Shown: positions 1-10,476, counted from the stretch's first letter. The stretch: 64,000 nt of DNA from Fictibacillus marinisediminis (GCF_023149135.1 NZ_JAIWJX010000002.1:3472001-3536000); one strand, 5' to 3'. The notes: generated by a model not told the origin, from the sequence alone. Numbers and translations: made by a program.

Positions 1-51
1 CGTGTTGATAAGCGTTCCGTCTAAATCAAATAAAGCCGTATTGATTTTCAT
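1..51 (-). CDS. ppaX: Pyrophosphatase PpaX, N-terminal fragment (runs off the window)
   Basis: Only the first 17 codons are present, reading MKINTALFDLDGTLINT. This is the HAD-superfamily motif I (DxDGTL), with the nucleophile Asp in place. In Bacillus, PpaX hydrolyses the pyrophosphate released when HPr kinase/phosphorylase dephosphorylates Ser46-P HPr. The gene lies directly downstream of lgt and hprK on the same strand, the usual hprK-lgt-ppaX order. The identification rests on motif plus neighbourhood, since most of the protein lies outside the window. Confidence 0.75.
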   Translation of the reverse strand, partial: MKINTALFDLDGTLINT

Positions 52-112
52 AGCATGAGAGTCCTTTCGTGTTGTTCTGTCTGGCTTTTACTTAAAGGGC
101 AGCCGAGAGGGC

Positions 113-928
113 TTACCCTTCCAGGTAGCGCTTCTCAGACAGTCCCGCTTTGCGGCGATAGATGATTAAAATGATTGACACGGCGATCAGTACGAGAGAG
201 ATCACTTGAGCGATCCTTAATGTTGATGTGAGCATCAAGCTGTCCGTCCGCAATCCTTCAACAAAAAATCGTCCGATCGAATACCAGATGACATAGCTGA
301 AAAACAGCTCACCCCGTTTGAGATTAGCTTTTCTTAACAACATCAGGATTACAAATCCCGCCAAGTCCCAAAGTGATTCATATAAGAAAGTAGGGTGATA
401 GTACGTTCCATTAATGTACATTTGATTCACGATAAAGTCGGGCAGGTGCAGGGTGTTTTCCAAAAAGCTGCGGCTGACAGGGCCTCCGTGTGCTTCCTGA
501 TTCATAAAATTTCCCCAGCGTCCGATTCCCTGGCCGAGTATGATACTGGGAGCCGCGATGTCCGCCAGTTTCCAGAACGAAATCCCGCGGATTTTCGAAA
601 AAATAAAAGCGGTTAAAAAAGAACCGATGAGCGCACCATGGATGGCGATGCCGCCTTCCCAGATGGCAATAATTTTTTCGGGATGCTTACTGTAGAAATC
701 CCATTCAAACGCAACATAATATATCCGTGCACAGATAATGGCGATTGGCACCGCCCACATGACAACGTCCACGAAGGTGTCTTTGCCAAGCCCGCGCCGT
801 TCAGACTCCCTGACGGCAATCCAAAGCCCCAGCAAGGCCCCAAGCCCGATAATAACCCCATACCAATAGACGGTAATGGGGCCAAGTTCAAATGCAACCC
901 GGTCGATCGGATGAATATTAGCGTCCAC
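113..928 (-). CDS. lgt: Prolipoprotein diacylglyceryl transferase
   Basis: Lgt is an integral membrane enzyme that transfers diacylglycerol from phosphatidylglycerol to the lipobox cysteine of prolipoproteins. The 271-residue length is normal. The family signature [15 protein letters not shown] lies at residues 135-149, the conserved HGALIG at 97-102, and several hydrophobic segments run through the protein. Translation starts at GTG (926-928), preceded by AAAGGAAG. Within the window its products would include the cccB-like cytochrome and QoxA, both of which have lipoboxes. A repeat element of about 265 bp separates it from hprK. Confidence 0.96.
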   Translation of the reverse strand: MDANIHPIDRVAFELGPITVYWYGVIIGLGALLGLWIAVRESERRGLGKDTFVDVVMWAVPIAIICARIYYVAFEWDFYSKHPEKIIAIWEGGIAIHGALIGSFLTAFIFSKIRGISFWKLADIAAPSIILGQGIGRWGNFMNQEAHGGPVSRSFLENTLHLPDFIVNQMYINGTYYHPTFLYESLWDLAGFVILMLLRKANLKRGELFFSYVIWYSIGRFFVEGLRTDSLMLTSTLRIAQVISLVLIAVSIILIIYRRKAGLSEKRYLEG

Positions 929-965
929 AATTCCACTTCCTTTTACCTGTCTTTTCTATGATTTA

Positions 966-1232
966 GGCTGTTTTCGTAAAATTTGTTGTCCTTGGGAGTA
1001 GTTGATTTCCGTTTCAGGATGCTCGCTTTCCGCGGGGCGGGCGGTGAGCCTTACCGGCGCATGCGTCTGTGGGTTTCACCTGTCCCGCTAGTCCCACAGG
1101 ACAAGGAAGGCTTCGGCAGCGTTATATCGCACGAAGAAAATGTGAAATTTATTTTCGAGGAGTCTCGCACCTTGCACTCCAATCAACTTGTCAATGAAGA
1201 TTCTTTACTAAATCGTCCCAAAGCAAAAATCA
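966..1232. repeat. Long intergenic repeat, copy 1 (with about 60-bp insert)
   Basis: A GC-rich element lies between hprK and lgt. It contains TTGATTTCCGTTTCAGGATG, the palindromic CCGCGGGGCGGGCG, and near its far end GGAGTCTCGCACCTTGCACT. Closely similar copies occur at 21687-21966 (opposite orientation) and 56873-57075. This copy and the one at 21.7 kb share an internal segment of about 60 bp (around 1100-1158) that the third copy lacks. The 84-codon open frame across it is not supported as a gene. I recall very similar sequences between genes in many Bacillaceae genomes. Confidence 0.85.
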
Positions 1233-1251
1233 TTTAGAAACGAGCCATGAT

Positions 1252-2187
1252 TTATAAATCTTCTTCGTCTCCTGACGCGATCGCATCCGTCAGTCTGTCG
1301 TTAAACTGCTTGGCAGCATTCATGCCCATCCGTTTTAGGCGGAAGTTCATGGCAGCTACTTCTATAATAACGGCAAGGTTACGTCCAGGACGTACCGGTA
1401 CCGTTAAAATCGGCACTTCAGTATCCAGTATCGGCATCGTCTCTTCTTCAAGACCCAGACGATCGTATACCTTTTTGGAATCCCAGGTTTCCAGGTGGAT
1501 AATGAGGGAGATCTTTTTGTAGTTTCGAATGGCTCCGGCACCAAACAGCGTCATGACGTTGATGATACCAAGACCTCGGATCTCCAGCAGATGCTGGATC
1601 AGCTCAGGCGCACTTCCGACAAGAGTCTCTTCATCTTCCTGGCGGATTTCTACAGAATCATCCGCAACCAGACGATGTCCCCGTTTCACTAGCTCGAGCG
1701 CAGTTTCACTTTTTCCTACCCCGCTGTCTCCTTTAATGAGCACTCCGATTCCATATATATCAACCAATACTCCATGAACAGCAGTCATTGGTGCTAGGCG
1801 GCTTTCCAAATAATTGGTCAGTCTGCTCGACAGACGGGTAGTGGTCATTTTCGTCCGCATGATCGGCACGCCTGTTCCATGAGAGGCAATCAGCAGCTCT
1901 TTAGGCACTTCCATTTCCCGAGAGATAATAATGCCCGGTGTTTCATCCGTACACAGCTGTTCCATCCGCTCTCTGCGAATTTGAGAAGGCAGCTCGCTGA
2001 TAAAAGAAAGTTCTGTTTTTCCAAGAAGCTGAAGCCGTTCAGCAGGATAATAAGTAAAATACCCCGCCATCTCAAGGCCCGGACGGGAAATATCACTGGT
2101 CGTAATGGTGCGGTGCACGCCTTCTTCCCCGCTGACCAGTTCAAGCTGAAATTTATCGATCAACTCTTTTGTATGTACTTTCGCCAT
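1252..2187 (-). CDS. hprK: HPr kinase/phosphorylase
   Basis: HprK phosphorylates HPr on Ser46 with ATP or pyrophosphate and also removes that phosphate, setting CcpA-dependent carbon catabolite control. The 311-residue length is typical. The Walker A loop GDSGVGKS lies at residues 153-160, the catalytic-region His at 138 (AVHG), and the HprK signature [10 protein letters not shown] follows around residue 205. The ATG is preceded by AGGAGGAG. It heads the hprK-lgt-ppaX set, with a repeat element now sitting between hprK and lgt. Confidence 0.97.
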   Translation of the reverse strand: MAKVHTKELIDKFQLELVSGEEGVHRTITTSDISRPGLEMAGYFTYYPAERLQLLGKTELSFISELPSQIRRERMEQLCTDETPGIIISREMEVPKELLIASHGTGVPIMRTKMTTTRLSSRLTNYLESRLAPMTAVHGVLVDIYGIGVLIKGDSGVGKSETALELVKRGHRLVADDSVEIRQEDEETLVGSAPELIQHLLEIRGLGIINVMTLFGAGAIRNYKKISLIIHLETWDSKKVYDRLGLEEETMPILDTEVPILTVPVRPGRNLAVIIEVAAMNFRLKRMGMNAAKQFNDRLTDAIASGDEEDL

Positions 2188-2304
2188 GGTCTCCTCCTAT
2201 TGTTCTTCCATTCAACTATTATTGTACACTAAGGGCAATAAGGTAACAAAATTCATTTTTCAAAAATATTTCATATCCTTGTCATTTTGTAGCCCTAGTG
2301 TCTG

Positions 2305-2802
2305 CTATTCTCCTGAAGCATAAACACGAGTACGGCTTCCGTTAAAGAACACCGTTTTTTCATAGGCCATGCCGATTTTTTTTGCCACAGCGATGGACGC
2401 CGTATTCTTGGGATGAATGAGAGAGATCATCCTTCCATACTTCAGCTGAATCTTTCCGTAGGACATGAAAAAGGCAGCTGCTTCTGATGCAAACCCTTTC
2501 CCCCAAAAAGGTTTTGCGAGCCAATAGCCGATCTCCGTCTCTTTTCTCCCCTCCACAATCTGGCGGACCAGGCCAGCGTGCCCGATAGGCTCCCCTGTCT
2601 CTTTAAGCAGGATGACATAAAGTCCCAAACCATAATTATAGCCTGGAAGAATCCAATTCTCTAAACTTTTCGTGGCTTCCTTTTTTGTTTTTGTCAATCC
2701 TTTTCCTATGTATTGAACAACATCAGAATGTCCCCATAGAGAAGCATAAAACTCCAAATCCTCCATCGAATACTCCCTGAACTGCAGCCTCTGAGATTCC
2801 AT
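2305..2802 (-). CDS. GNAT-family N-acetyltransferase
   Basis: A 165-residue protein of the RimJ/RimL-like acetyltransferase type. Recognisable parts are the substrate-side RLQFREYSMEDLEFYASLWG start, the IGYWLAKPFWGKGFASEA motif that binds acetyl-CoA pyrophosphate, and the NTASIAVAKKIGM helix. The start at 2802 (MESQRLQ) is preferred over an upstream in-frame start because a perfect AAGGAGG sits 7 nt before it. The substrate cannot be read from sequence. It is not part of the usual hprK neighbourhood, so it is probably a local insertion. Confidence 0.85.
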   Translation of the reverse strand: MESQRLQFREYSMEDLEFYASLWGHSDVVQYIGKGLTKTKKEATKSLENWILPGYNYGLGLYVILLKETGEPIGHAGLVRQIVEGRKETEIGYWLAKPFWGKGFASEAAAFFMSYGKIQLKYGRMISLIHPKNTASIAVAKKIGMAYEKTVFFNGSRTRVYASGE

Positions 2803-2833
2803 TTTTCGCCTCCTTCTTTTTGCTGTAAGCAAA

Positions 2834-2897
2834 CTTGGTGCCTTGGTGCCTTGGTGCCTTGGTGCCTTGGTGCCTTGGTGCCTTGGTGCCTGGCACC
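2834..2897. repeat. Tandem CTTGGTGC array (7 units) ending in GGTGCCTGGCACC
   Basis: Seven perfect direct copies of the 8-mer CTTGGTGC occupy 2834-2889 and run into the palindrome GGTGCCTGGCACC. Degenerate relatives follow at about 2934 (GGTGCCTGGAACC), 2975 (GGTGACTGGCACC) and 3014 (GGTGCCTTGAACC), so the intergenic stretch from 2834 to about 3040 is built almost entirely from this motif. It lies upstream of the acetyltransferase gene, and a perfect tandem array of this kind is expected to change copy number by slippage. Confidence 0.9.
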
Positions 2898-3045
2898 TAA
2901 CAAAAAAAGTTCCCCCCTTGCAAAGGTGCCTGGAACCAAACCTCTTTGCCCTTCTATGCCTTGAACCAAACCGTGGTGACTGGCACCGCAGAATTTATCT
3001 CCCCAACTCATAAGGTGCCTTGAACCACACCTCCACGATTTAACT

Positions 3046-3082
3046 ACCAAAAAAGCGCCCCTATCTGGAACGCTTCTTTTTT
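3046..3082 (-). terminator. Intrinsic terminator after yvlD
   Basis: Reading the minus strand, GAAGCGTTCC...GGGGCGCTTTTTTGG forms a hairpin overlapping the last yvlD codons, followed by a T-run. Confidence 0.6.
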
Positions 3083-3432
3083 TGCATAGGTTCAATTATA
3101 AAATTTTGAATCAACAGGTTTAATACTGAGATAATGATTGCTGCCAAAAAGGCGGCGCCAAATCCGTCAATATTAAACTGATCTCCCATGACTTTCGCTG
3201 TCAGCATAAGCAGAATGGCGTTGATCACGATAAGAAACAGACCGAAAGACAATACGGTGACGGGAAGCGTCAGCAGGATCAGTATGGGCTTGATGAATAA
3301 GTTGAAAATGGAAAGGATGATGCTGGCTAAAAAAGCAGCACCGACCCCTTCCAGGTGAAAAGGCGGATAATAGCCTGCAACCACCATAAGAACTACAGTG
3401 TTCACAAGTAAAGAGATTAACCAGTTAAACAT
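3061..3432 (-). CDS. yvlD: YvlD-type small membrane protein (phage holin superfamily IV)
   Basis: A 123-residue protein with four predicted hydrophobic helices and a basic C-terminal tail (QKKKRSR). It contains the internal near-repeat AAFLASIILSIFNLFIKP / AAFLAAIIISVLNLLIQN, typical of the YvlD/TMEM superfamily annotated as phage holin family IV. It is last in the yvlABCD-like set and abuts yvlC with no gap, so it is almost certainly cotranscribed. In B. subtilis this operon belongs to the envelope-stress regulons (established knowledge, not visible here). Confidence 0.88.
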   Translation of the reverse strand: MFNWLISLLVNTVVLMVVAGYYPPFHLEGVGAAFLASIILSIFNLFIKPILILLTLPVTVLSFGLFLIVINAILLMLTAKVMGDQFNIDGFGAAFLAAIIISVLNLLIQNFIIEPMQKKKRSR

Positions 3433-3627
3433 TTAGTGCACTTCACTTTCTTCAGGAATGATAAATATGGCAATCAAATATCCGATAACAACAGGTGCTA
3501 CAGCTGTGGCGATAAGGGCAACAATGACGATTAGACGAACAATTACAGGGTCAATGGCGAAATAGTCCGCAATGCCGCCGCAGACACCAGCTAATTTCCG
3601 GTCACTAGAACGAACAAGTCTTTTCAT
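3433..3627 (-). CDS. yvlC: PspC-domain membrane protein YvlC
   Basis: A 64-residue PspC-domain protein. It has the characteristic KLAGVCGGIADYFAIDPVIVRLI start followed by one long hydrophobic helix. In other bacteria PspC senses membrane damage; in B. subtilis YvlC is a small member of a stress-inducible operon. It sits between yvlB (11-nt gap) and yvlD (directly abutting), consistent with a single transcript. Confidence 0.92.
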   Translation of the reverse strand: MKRLVRSSDRKLAGVCGGIADYFAIDPVIVRLIVIVALIATAVAPVVIGYLIAIFIIPEESEVH

Positions 3628-3638
3628 GATGTCACTCC

Positions 3639-4697
3639 TTATTTAACCTTGAGGATGGCAATGGATCCTGTTTTGGCTTCCGCTTCCATACGGTAAGCCG
3701 GTTCGTTTCCTTTATTAGCAATAAAACGAAGAAACTTCTTGGTTACTTCCTTTTTTTGCTCCAAGACTTCCATTCCGTCAAAATCACTGACAAGACCGCC
3801 AACATAGGTCTTTAAACTAGCCTCTACTTCCAGTGATTCAGGTAATTCTGCTTCTATTTTACCCGTGACAGTTTTTAATGATGCATACCCTGTCGCCGGA
3901 GTGTCCAAACGATAATAAATGGAGCCGTTGATCGTCTCGATTCGAATGTCATCCACTTGCCCGTTCAGCCGCACGGGACCGTTCATCGTCTCGGCGATCA
4001 GCTCTTTCCATTGGCTTTCCTTTAAGGTGATGCTGCCGTTTGACGCCTCGGCCTTCAGCTTATCTCCACTGCAATTATTGACTAAAAGTGAGCCAATCGT
4101 GGTCTTTAAGGCCATCAGCCGGCCTTCACAATCACCGATCTTAATTCCGCCGTTGAACGTGACGAGCTTTACCTCCTGATAGTTTTTCCTCGGTACCGAG
4201 ATGACCGCATTCACTTTCTGATGTTTATTTCTTGCATAAAAGCGAAGACGAGTCGCATCACAATCATAAAACGTTTCGTTGCGAAACTTTGTTTTTGCTG
4301 CTGTCCCTTCCGGAATCTTGTAAACTTCCGCCTCACATTCAATCTGGACGTCATTCCTGTCCCATGGAACAATCGTAATAGATCCATTATAAATCTCGAT
4401 ATCTATGGCCTCAAACATGACATGCCGGTCTTCAAAAATGTAGTGAACGTCCTCATGCGGGCCAAAATTCAGATCAAAATCAACCGTCCTGATCCGCTTA
4501 ACGACCCTGTTGAAGAATTTGCCCATTTTAAAGCCTTTAGAAGGATCCTTTTTTGTATCCTTTGGTTTTTTAGTCAAAGTCCCGGATGGCAGCGCAAACG
4601 CTTTTTTATGGTTAACAGCAAGCAATAGCTTTTCAGCTTCCTCTGCTGAAATCTTGCCTTCATTAAGCATGTTTAAAATCATTTTTCGCTCTTCCAT
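3639..4697 (-). CDS. yvlB: YvlB-like protein: SHOCT-like N-terminus plus DUF4097 beta-repeat domain
   Basis: A 352-residue soluble protein. Residues 1-35 (ERKMILNMLNEGKISAEEAE) form a SHOCT-like helical pair, followed by a basic linker rich in Lys. From about residue 95 to the end there are repeated short beta-strand units (for example ETINGSIYYRL and ETMNGPVRLNG), typical of DUF4097 adhesin-like beta solenoids. No enzymatic motif is seen. It is the largest member of the yvl-like operon. The start is supported by GGGGGCG upstream and by conservation of the MEERKMIL start in relatives. Confidence 0.88.
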   Translation of the reverse strand: MEERKMILNMLNEGKISAEEAEKLLLAVNHKKAFALPSGTLTKKPKDTKKDPSKGFKMGKFFNRVVKRIRTVDFDLNFGPHEDVHYIFEDRHVMFEAIDIEIYNGSITIVPWDRNDVQIECEAEVYKIPEGTAAKTKFRNETFYDCDATRLRFYARNKHQKVNAVISVPRKNYQEVKLVTFNGGIKIGDCEGRLMALKTTIGSLLVNNCSGDKLKAEASNGSITLKESQWKELIAETMNGPVRLNGQVDDIRIETINGSIYYRLDTPATGYASLKTVTGKIEAELPESLEVEASLKTYVGGLVSDFDGMEVLEQKKEVTKKFLRFIANKGNEPAYRMEAEAKTGSIAILKVK

Positions 4698-4791
4698 GTG
4701 AAATTGACGCCCCCTTCAATGTTTTAAAAACCGGCGCCGGCTGATTCTAGGCTGCTGTCTTCTGTTCCGGTCAATGGATGCTGTACTGCAT

Positions 4792-5094
4792 CTATCGGGT
4801 AAAAACTTTAATTCCCTGAATAATATTCCACACCATCACGGCAAACGAAGTAAGGCCGAATAGAATAACACTGATAATGATCGCCGTCATGTTGAATTCC
4901 GTTTCAGCTGAAATGATAATCCCGAGCGGAATAGCGATGAGTGGAAAAAGGTGCGATAAAAATGAACGTTTGGCATGGCAGGTAACACCCCGGTCCTGCA
5001 CAGCGAAATAAATCACTGCCGGGAAAAGAAAAGGTGCAAAAAACAGACTGAAATAACAAAAGGCCGATAAAATACGCTTTACTTTTGGGTTCAT
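4792..5094 (-). CDS. DUF4870-type small membrane protein (YvlA position)
   Basis: A 100-residue protein with three hydrophobic segments. The motif AKRSFLSHLFPLIAIPLGI matches the DUF4870 (Tic20-like) pattern. It lies upstream of yvlB on the same strand, the position YvlA occupies in B. subtilis, although the 95-nt gap with a GC-rich hairpin (about 4726-4745) could separate it. The ATG follows AGGAGGAAAC. The function is not known. Confidence 0.75.
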   Translation of the reverse strand: MNPKVKRILSAFCYFSLFFAPFLFPAVIYFAVQDRGVTCHAKRSFLSHLFPLIAIPLGIIISAETEFNMTAIIISVILFGLTSFAVMVWNIIQGIKVFTR

Positions 5095-5295
5095 GCTGTG
5101 TTTCCTCCTGAACTATAGAACAATGAAAAGGACTACTTCTTGTAATTCTACTTAAGAAATAGACATCCTTTAAAAATTCACTTGTGGATTTGTTTTTTTC
5201 CCTTATTATAGGCTATCTTAGATGAGGATACTTCTTTTTTGGCATCCAGACCTTCCCTAGCCATACTTGTGAGGGAAATCATATTGGAGGATAAC

Positions 5296-5499
5296 ATGTT
5301 TTCAACCCAAAAAGCGATAAAATCTTTCTTTACTTTTTTAACGATCCTTATGCTGGCCGGAATCATATTTGGAGCCCTGGGCGATTCCAGCGCCGATTAT
5401 TCTGCAGGAGGAAGGCTCATCGCGGCTATTGTAGGTAGTCTGATCGTCCTGTTAATAAACTTTCTTATATACAAGCTATTACTTTTCCTGAAGAAATAG
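5296..5499 (+). CDS. Small two-helix membrane protein, unknown
   Basis: A 67-residue protein with two hydrophobic helices (FFTFLTILMLAGIIFGAL and LIAAIVGSLIVLLINFLIYKLLLF) joined by a short polar loop (GDSSADYSAGG). The start at 5296 is preferred over an in-frame ATG 57 nt upstream because TTGGAGG precedes it at the right distance. I do not recognise the family. It is a lone plus-strand gene between the minus-strand yvl set and uvrA, with its own terminator. Confidence 0.65.
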   Translation: MFSTQKAIKSFFTFLTILMLAGIIFGALGDSSADYSAGGRLIAAIVGSLIVLLINFLIYKLLLFLKK

Positions 5500-5540
5500 A
5501 AGAGCTCTGCGATTTATTTTATCGCAGGCTCTTAATTTTA
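5498..5540 (+). terminator. Terminator after the 67-residue membrane protein
   Basis: AAGAGCTCTGCGAT pairs with ATCGCAGGCTCTT, followed by AATTTTA. The hairpin starts at the stop codon. Confidence 0.7.
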
Positions 5541-5541
5541 A

Positions 5542-5591
5542 AGTGCCAGGCACCACCATTACACACTTGTGTAATCGTGGTGCCTGGCACT
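5542..5591. repeat. Long perfect hairpin of the GTGCCAGGCACC family; likely uvrA terminator
   Basis: AGTGCCAGGCACCAC (5542-5556) pairs exactly with GTGGTGCCTGGCACT (5577-5591), and inside it ATTACAC pairs with GTGTAAT, giving a stem of about 22 bp with one bulged pair. On the minus strand it lies just after uvrA and is followed by TTTAAAATT, so it may end that transcript. Its core is the same GGTGCCTGGCACC word that ends the tandem array at 2.9 kb. Confidence 0.8.
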
Positions 5592-5605
5592 CGCTGTGAA
5601 AGGAT

Positions 5606-8482
5606 TTATTTAGCCACTGATTCTTTTTGTTTCAGAATAGCGTCCATGCGCTTCTTATCGCGTTTGATGATCGGAGCAAGATAGCGGCCAGTATGTGATT
5701 CGGGTATGTCAGCCAGTTTCTCGGGCGTACCTGCACCGACGAGTGTTCCGCCTTTGTCTCCGCCTTCAGGGCCAAGGTCGATCAAATAGTCACACTGCTT
5801 GATTACATCAAGATTGTGTTCAATGACTACGACTGAATCCCCGTTATCAACGAGGCGCTGAAGCACCTTCAACAGACGGGAGATATCATCAACATGAAGC
5901 CCTGTTGTCGGTTCATCCAGAATGTAGATCGTCTTACCGGTTGAACGCTTATGGAGCTGAGAGGCAAGCTTCACCCGCTGCGCTTCTCCGCCAGATAGGG
6001 TCGTAGCTGACTGTCCAAGTTTAATATAACCTAAACCAACGTCTAGAATAGTAGCCAGCTTACGGTTAATCTTAGGAATGTTGGCAAAGAAATCTACGCT
6101 TTCCTCAACTGTCATATCTAAAATATCCGCAATGTTCTTCCCTTTATATTTCACTTCCAGTGTTTCACGGTTGTACCGTTTTCCGTGGCATACTTCGCAA
6201 GGCACGTACACATCAGGTAGGAAATGCATTTCGATCTTGATGATCCCGTCTCCACGGCATGCTTCACAGCGGCCGCCTTTTACATTAAAGCTGAAACGGC
6301 CTTTTTTGTAACCGCGAACCTTCGCTTCGTTGGTGGAAGCAAAGACATCCCGGATATCGTCAAAAACACCTGTATAGGTAGCCGGATTGGAACGAGGTGT
6401 CCTTCCGATCGGCGACTGATCGATGTCGATCACTTTGTCCACATGCTCCAAGCCTTTAATTTCTTTATGAGCTCCTGGTTTATCCTTGGCTTTATGAAGC
6501 TTTTGAGCCAATGCTTTATGCAGGATTTCATTAACGAGCGTACTTTTTCCGGAACCGGAAACACCTGTTACCCCTGTAAATAGTCCAAGAGGAATCTTTA
6601 CCTTTACATTTTTCAGGTTGTTTTCAGAAGCTCCGATGACTTCAATGTTCCGGCCGTCCGGCTTCCTTCTCGCCTTTGGAAGCGGGATGAACTTTTTACC
6701 GGAAAGATACTGCCCGGTAAGAGAGTTGGGATCATCCATGATTTCATTCGGAGAGCCTTGGGCAGTAATGACGCCTCCATGAGCTCCAGCACCAGGGCCG
6801 ATATCAATAATATAATCAGCGGCCAGCATCGTGTCCTCATCGTGTTCAACGACGATCAGTGTATTACCAAGGCTGCGCATCTCTTCAAGCGTGCGGATCA
6901 GCCGGTCGTTGTCCCGCTGATGAAGTCCGATAGAAGGCTCGTCCAGAATATACAGAACACCCATAAGCCGTGAACCGACCTGTGTTGCCAGACGGATACG
7001 CTGAGCTTCTCCTCCAGATAACGTTCCAGCTGCACGGTTTAGTGACAAATAATCAAGGCCGACGTTAACCAGGAACCCGATCCGGTCAACGATCTCACGT
7101 AAAATCAAGCGTGCGATCGCCTGCTCTTTTTCCGTCAGATCAAGGTTTTCAAAGAATTCTTTCGCTTCGGTCACGGAAAGAGCCGTGGCTTCACCGATAT
7201 GCTGGCCGTTAATGAGAACAGCCAGCGATTCTTTTTTCAGACGGTAGCCTTTGCAGGCAGGGCAGGCTTTCTGGCCCATATACCCTTCCATCTGTTCCCG
7301 GATGTAATCAGAACCGGTTTCTTTATAGCGGCGTTCAACATTAGCCAGAACGCCTTCAAAATAAATATCATTCGTTTTAACTTGTCCAAAATCATTTTTA
7401 TAACGGAAACGGATTCTCTCCGTGTCACTGCCATAAAGTACTTTATCCAGCTGCTCTTTAGGCAGGTCTTTAACAGGAGCGTCCATATCGATTCCAAAAT
7501 GAGTGCAAACACTTTTCAGGAGCTGCGGGTAGTATTGGGAGCTCACAGGTGTCCATGGAGCAATCGCGTTCTCATTTAAGGACAGGCTCCAATCAGGGAT
7601 GACGAGCTCCGGATCCACTTCAAGCTTCATTCCAAGGCCGTCACATGAAGGACATGCCCCGAACGGGCTGTTAAAAGAAAACAGTCGCGGTTCAAGCTCG
7701 CCAATTGAAAATCCGCAATACGGGCAGGCATGATTTTGGGAGAATAACAGTTCTTCTTCTCCCATAACATCGACCGTAACCGTCCCACTGGAGAGGTTCA
7801 GCGCCGTTTCGAGGGAATCAGCGAGACGGGTGGCGATTCCTTCTTTTACGACAATACGGTCGATGACCACATCAATCGAATGCTTTTTATTCTTTTCAAG
7901 CTTGATTTCATCACCGATGTCGCGCAGTTCACCGTCCACTCTGACACGAACATAGCCTTGCTTTTTAATGTCTTCAAGCACTTTAACGTGTTCACCTTTG
8001 CGTCCGGAAACCACAGGGGCCAGAACCTGCAGCTTGGTCCGTTCCGGATACTCGAGTATACGGTCGACCATCTGCTCGATCGTCTGGGATGTAATCTCTA
8101 TTCCGTGATTCGGGCAGACCGGACGACCGATTCGGGCAAAGAGAAGCCGAAGGTAGTCATAAATCTCAGTAACGGTTCCTACAGTCGAACGCGGGTTGCG
8201 GCTCGTCGTTTTCTGGTCGATCGAGATCGCAGGAGACAAGCCTTCAATCGAGTCGACATCCGGCTTATCCATTTGGCCAAGAAATTGGCGCGCATAAGCA
8301 GACAAAGACTCAACATAGCGCCTTTGCCCTTCTGCATAAATGGTATCAAAAGCAAGTGAGGACTTGCCTGATCCTGATAGACCGGTCAATACGACCAGTT
8401 TATCCCTTGGAATGGTAATATCTATATTCTTTAAATTATGGGCGCGTGCACCCTTTACAATAATGTTTTGGTTTGTAGCCAA
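5606..8482 (-). CDS. uvrA: Excinuclease ABC subunit A
   Basis: A 958-residue UvrA, full length. It has two ABC ATPase modules with Walker A loops GLSGSGKSS (near residue 35) and GVSGSGKST (near 645). Both have LSGGEAQR signatures, and both zinc modules are present (CPYC with CPSC near 255-285; CEAC with CEVC near 738-765). UvrA2B surveys DNA for bulky lesions and loads UvrB in nucleotide excision repair. The gene follows uvrB by 11 nt, so the pair is one operon driven from the SOS-type promoter near 10.5 kb. Confidence 0.98.
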   Translation of the reverse strand: MATNQNIIVKGARAHNLKNIDITIPRDKLVVLTGLSGSGKSSLAFDTIYAEGQRRYVESLSAYARQFLGQMDKPDVDSIEGLSPAISIDQKTTSRNPRSTVGTVTEIYDYLRLLFARIGRPVCPNHGIEITSQTIEQMVDRILEYPERTKLQVLAPVVSGRKGEHVKVLEDIKKQGYVRVRVDGELRDIGDEIKLEKNKKHSIDVVIDRIVVKEGIATRLADSLETALNLSSGTVTVDVMGEEELLFSQNHACPYCGFSIGELEPRLFSFNSPFGACPSCDGLGMKLEVDPELVIPDWSLSLNENAIAPWTPVSSQYYPQLLKSVCTHFGIDMDAPVKDLPKEQLDKVLYGSDTERIRFRYKNDFGQVKTNDIYFEGVLANVERRYKETGSDYIREQMEGYMGQKACPACKGYRLKKESLAVLINGQHIGEATALSVTEAKEFFENLDLTEKEQAIARLILREIVDRIGFLVNVGLDYLSLNRAAGTLSGGEAQRIRLATQVGSRLMGVLYILDEPSIGLHQRDNDRLIRTLEEMRSLGNTLIVVEHDEDTMLAADYIIDIGPGAGAHGGVITAQGSPNEIMDDPNSLTGQYLSGKKFIPLPKARRKPDGRNIEVIGASENNLKNVKVKIPLGLFTGVTGVSGSGKSTLVNEILHKALAQKLHKAKDKPGAHKEIKGLEHVDKVIDIDQSPIGRTPRSNPATYTGVFDDIRDVFASTNEAKVRGYKKGRFSFNVKGGRCEACRGDGIIKIEMHFLPDVYVPCEVCHGKRYNRETLEVKYKGKNIADILDMTVEESVDFFANIPKINRKLATILDVGLGYIKLGQSATTLSGGEAQRVKLASQLHKRSTGKTIYILDEPTTGLHVDDISRLLKVLQRLVDNGDSVVVIEHNLDVIKQCDYLIDLGPEGGDKGGTLVGAGTPEKLADIPESHTGRYLAPIIKRDKKRMDAILKQKESVAK

Positions 8483-8493
8483 CTACAATCACC

Positions 8494-10476
8494 TTACCCT
8501 TCAGCCTTAAGCTCCAGAATCATATCACGAAGCTCTGCGGCGCGCTCAAACTGCAGATTTCTTGCTGCATCTTTCATTTCAGCTTCAAGGCGTTCAACAA
8601 ATGCTTCGCGGTCTTTCTTGCTCATTTTTTGTTTTGGTGCTTTAGATGTATACTCCTCGGCTTCTTCAGCCGCTTGAGTGGCACTTATAACATCGTGCAC
8701 TGCTTTTTTAATCGTTTGCGGCGTGATCCCGTGCTCCTCGTTATACTGCATCTGAACATTTCGGCGCCTCTGTGTTTCTCCGATGGCGATCTCCATGGAA
8801 TTCGTAATACGGTCGGCATACATGATGACGTGGCCATTGCTGTTACGCGCTGCACGGCCCATCGTCTGGATGAGAGACCTTTCTGAACGAAGGAACCCTT
8901 CCTTATCGGCATCCAGGATCGTAACCAAAGATACCTCAGGAATGTCCAAGCCTTCCCGCAGGAGATTGATCCCGACCAGCACGTCAAACACACCGAGCCT
9001 GAGATCTCTGATGATCTGAATCCGCTCCAGCGTTTTGATCTCGGAATGGAGGTATCTTACCTTTATACCCATTTCCTGCAGATAATCTGTCAGATCCTCG
9101 GACATTTTTTTCGTGAGCGTTGTTACGAGCACCCGTTCTTTCTTCGCCACACGATCATTGATTTCCCCGAGAAGGTCATCAATCTGCCCTTTGCTTTTCC
9201 TCACTTCGATGGTCGGATCAAGCAATCCTGTCGGGCGGATGATCTGCTGGATCGGTTCAGGGGCATGCTCCGCTTCATAAGGTCCTGGGGTCGCGGAAAC
9301 GTATATATGCTGAAACTTATCTTTTTCTTCGAACTCCTGGAACGTGAGCGGACGGTTGTCCTTGGCTGACGGCAAACGGAAGCCGTGCTCCACCAGTACA
9401 TTCTTTCTTGCCTGGTCTCCGTTATACATTCCACGAATCTGCGGCAATGTAACATGGGACTCATCGATGACGATCATTGAATCATCAGGAAAATAATCAA
9501 GGAGTGTATACGGTGTAGATCCAATCGGGCGAAGCGTAAGGTGCAGGGAATAGTTTTCAATTCCTGAGCAGAAGCCCATCTCGCTCATCATTTCAATATC
9601 GTAGCGCGTACGCTGCTCAAGGCGCTGGGCTTCAAGCAGCTTCCCTGCGTCATTCAGCTCCTTCAGCCTCTCTTCAAGCTCGGCTTCGATCCTCTGAATG
9701 GCTAATTTCATTTTTTCTTCACGTGTTACGAAGTGGGATGCCGGGAAAATGGCAACATGGTTCCGTTCACCGACAATTTCTCCAGTGAGGGCGTCCACCT
9801 CGGTAATCCGATCAATCTCATCACCAAAGAACTCTACTCTGAGGCAGCGTTCATCACGTGAAGCCGGGAAGATCTCCACAACATCTCCACGCACGCGGAA
9901 AGTACCGCGTGTGAAATTGATATCATTTCGGTTGTACTGGATATCTACCAAATCACGCAGAAGCTGGTCCCTGTCTCTTTCCATGCCTGTACGCAAGGAA
10001 ATAACCAGGCTTTTGTACTCTTCCGGTGAACCCAGGCCATAGATGCAGGAAACACTGGAAACAATGATAACGTCCTTCCGTTCAAATAACGAAGAGGTGG
10101 CACTGTGTCTGAGTTTATCAATTTCGTCGTTGATGCTCGCATCTTTTTCAATGAACGTATCGGACTGCGGGATGTAAGCTTCCGGCTGATAGTAATCGTA
10201 GTAGCTTACAAAGTATTCAACCGCGTTATTCGGAAAGAATTCCTTGAACTCACTGTACAGCTGTCCAGCCAATGTTTTGTTATGGGCGATAACCAGCGTT
10301 GGTTTATTCACCTCTTTTATGACATTTGAAACCGTAAATGTCTTACCTGTACCTGTGGCGCCAAGCAGTGTCATTTTTTGCTTCTTCTCTTTGATTCCCT
10401 GAACCAGCTTGCGGATCGCTTTAGGCTGGTCTCCCTGCGGTTCGTAAGAAGAAACGAGCTGAAAAGGCTCACTCAT
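8494..10476 (-). CDS. uvrB: Excinuclease ABC subunit B
   Basis: A 660-residue UvrB, the normal length. It has the N-terminal GDQPKAI Q-motif, Walker A GATGTGKT at residues 39-46, the beta-hairpin region [12 protein letters not shown], helicase motifs DESHVTLPQ and GRAARNSNG, and a C-terminal UVR motif for UvrC binding. The open frame extends 60 codons further upstream, but [13 protein letters not shown] is the family start and is preceded by GGAGG. It is the first gene of uvrBA and is placed under an SOS box. Confidence 0.98.
   Translation of the reverse strand: MSEPFQLVSSYEPQGDQPKAIRKLVQGIKEKKQKMTLLGATGTGKTFTVSNVIKEVNKPTLVIAHNKTLAGQLYSEFKEFFPNNAVEYFVSYYDYYQPEAYIPQSDTFIEKDASINDEIDKLRHSATSSLFERKDVIIVSSVSCIYGLGSPEEYKSLVISLRTGMERDRDQLLRDLVDIQYNRNDINFTRGTFRVRGDVVEIFPASRDERCLRVEFFGDEIDRITEVDALTGEIVGERNHVAIFPASHFVTREEKMKLAIQRIEAELEERLKELNDAGKLLEAQRLEQRTRYDIEMMSEMGFCSGIENYSLHLTLRPIGSTPYTLLDYFPDDSMIVIDESHVTLPQIRGMYNGDQARKNVLVEHGFRLPSAKDNRPLTFQEFEEKDKFQHIYVSATPGPYEAEHAPEPIQQIIRPTGLLDPTIEVRKSKGQIDDLLGEINDRVAKKERVLVTTLTKKMSEDLTDYLQEMGIKVRYLHSEIKTLERIQIIRDLRLGVFDVLVGINLLREGLDIPEVSLVTILDADKEGFLRSERSLIQTMGRAARNSNGHVIMYADRITNSMEIAIGETQRRRNVQMQYNEEHGITPQTIKKAVHDVISATQAAEEAEEYTSKAPKQKMSKKDREAFVERLEAEMKDAARNLQFERAAELRDMILELKAEG

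Noticed and set aside
983..1237. 84-codon plus-strand frame in the long repeat
   Set aside because: It follows the repeat boundaries, the other copies encode different peptides, and no ribosome site supports it.
7880..8359. 159-codon plus-strand frame opposite uvrA
   Set aside because: Shadow of the uvrA coding strand; no ribosome site or domain.
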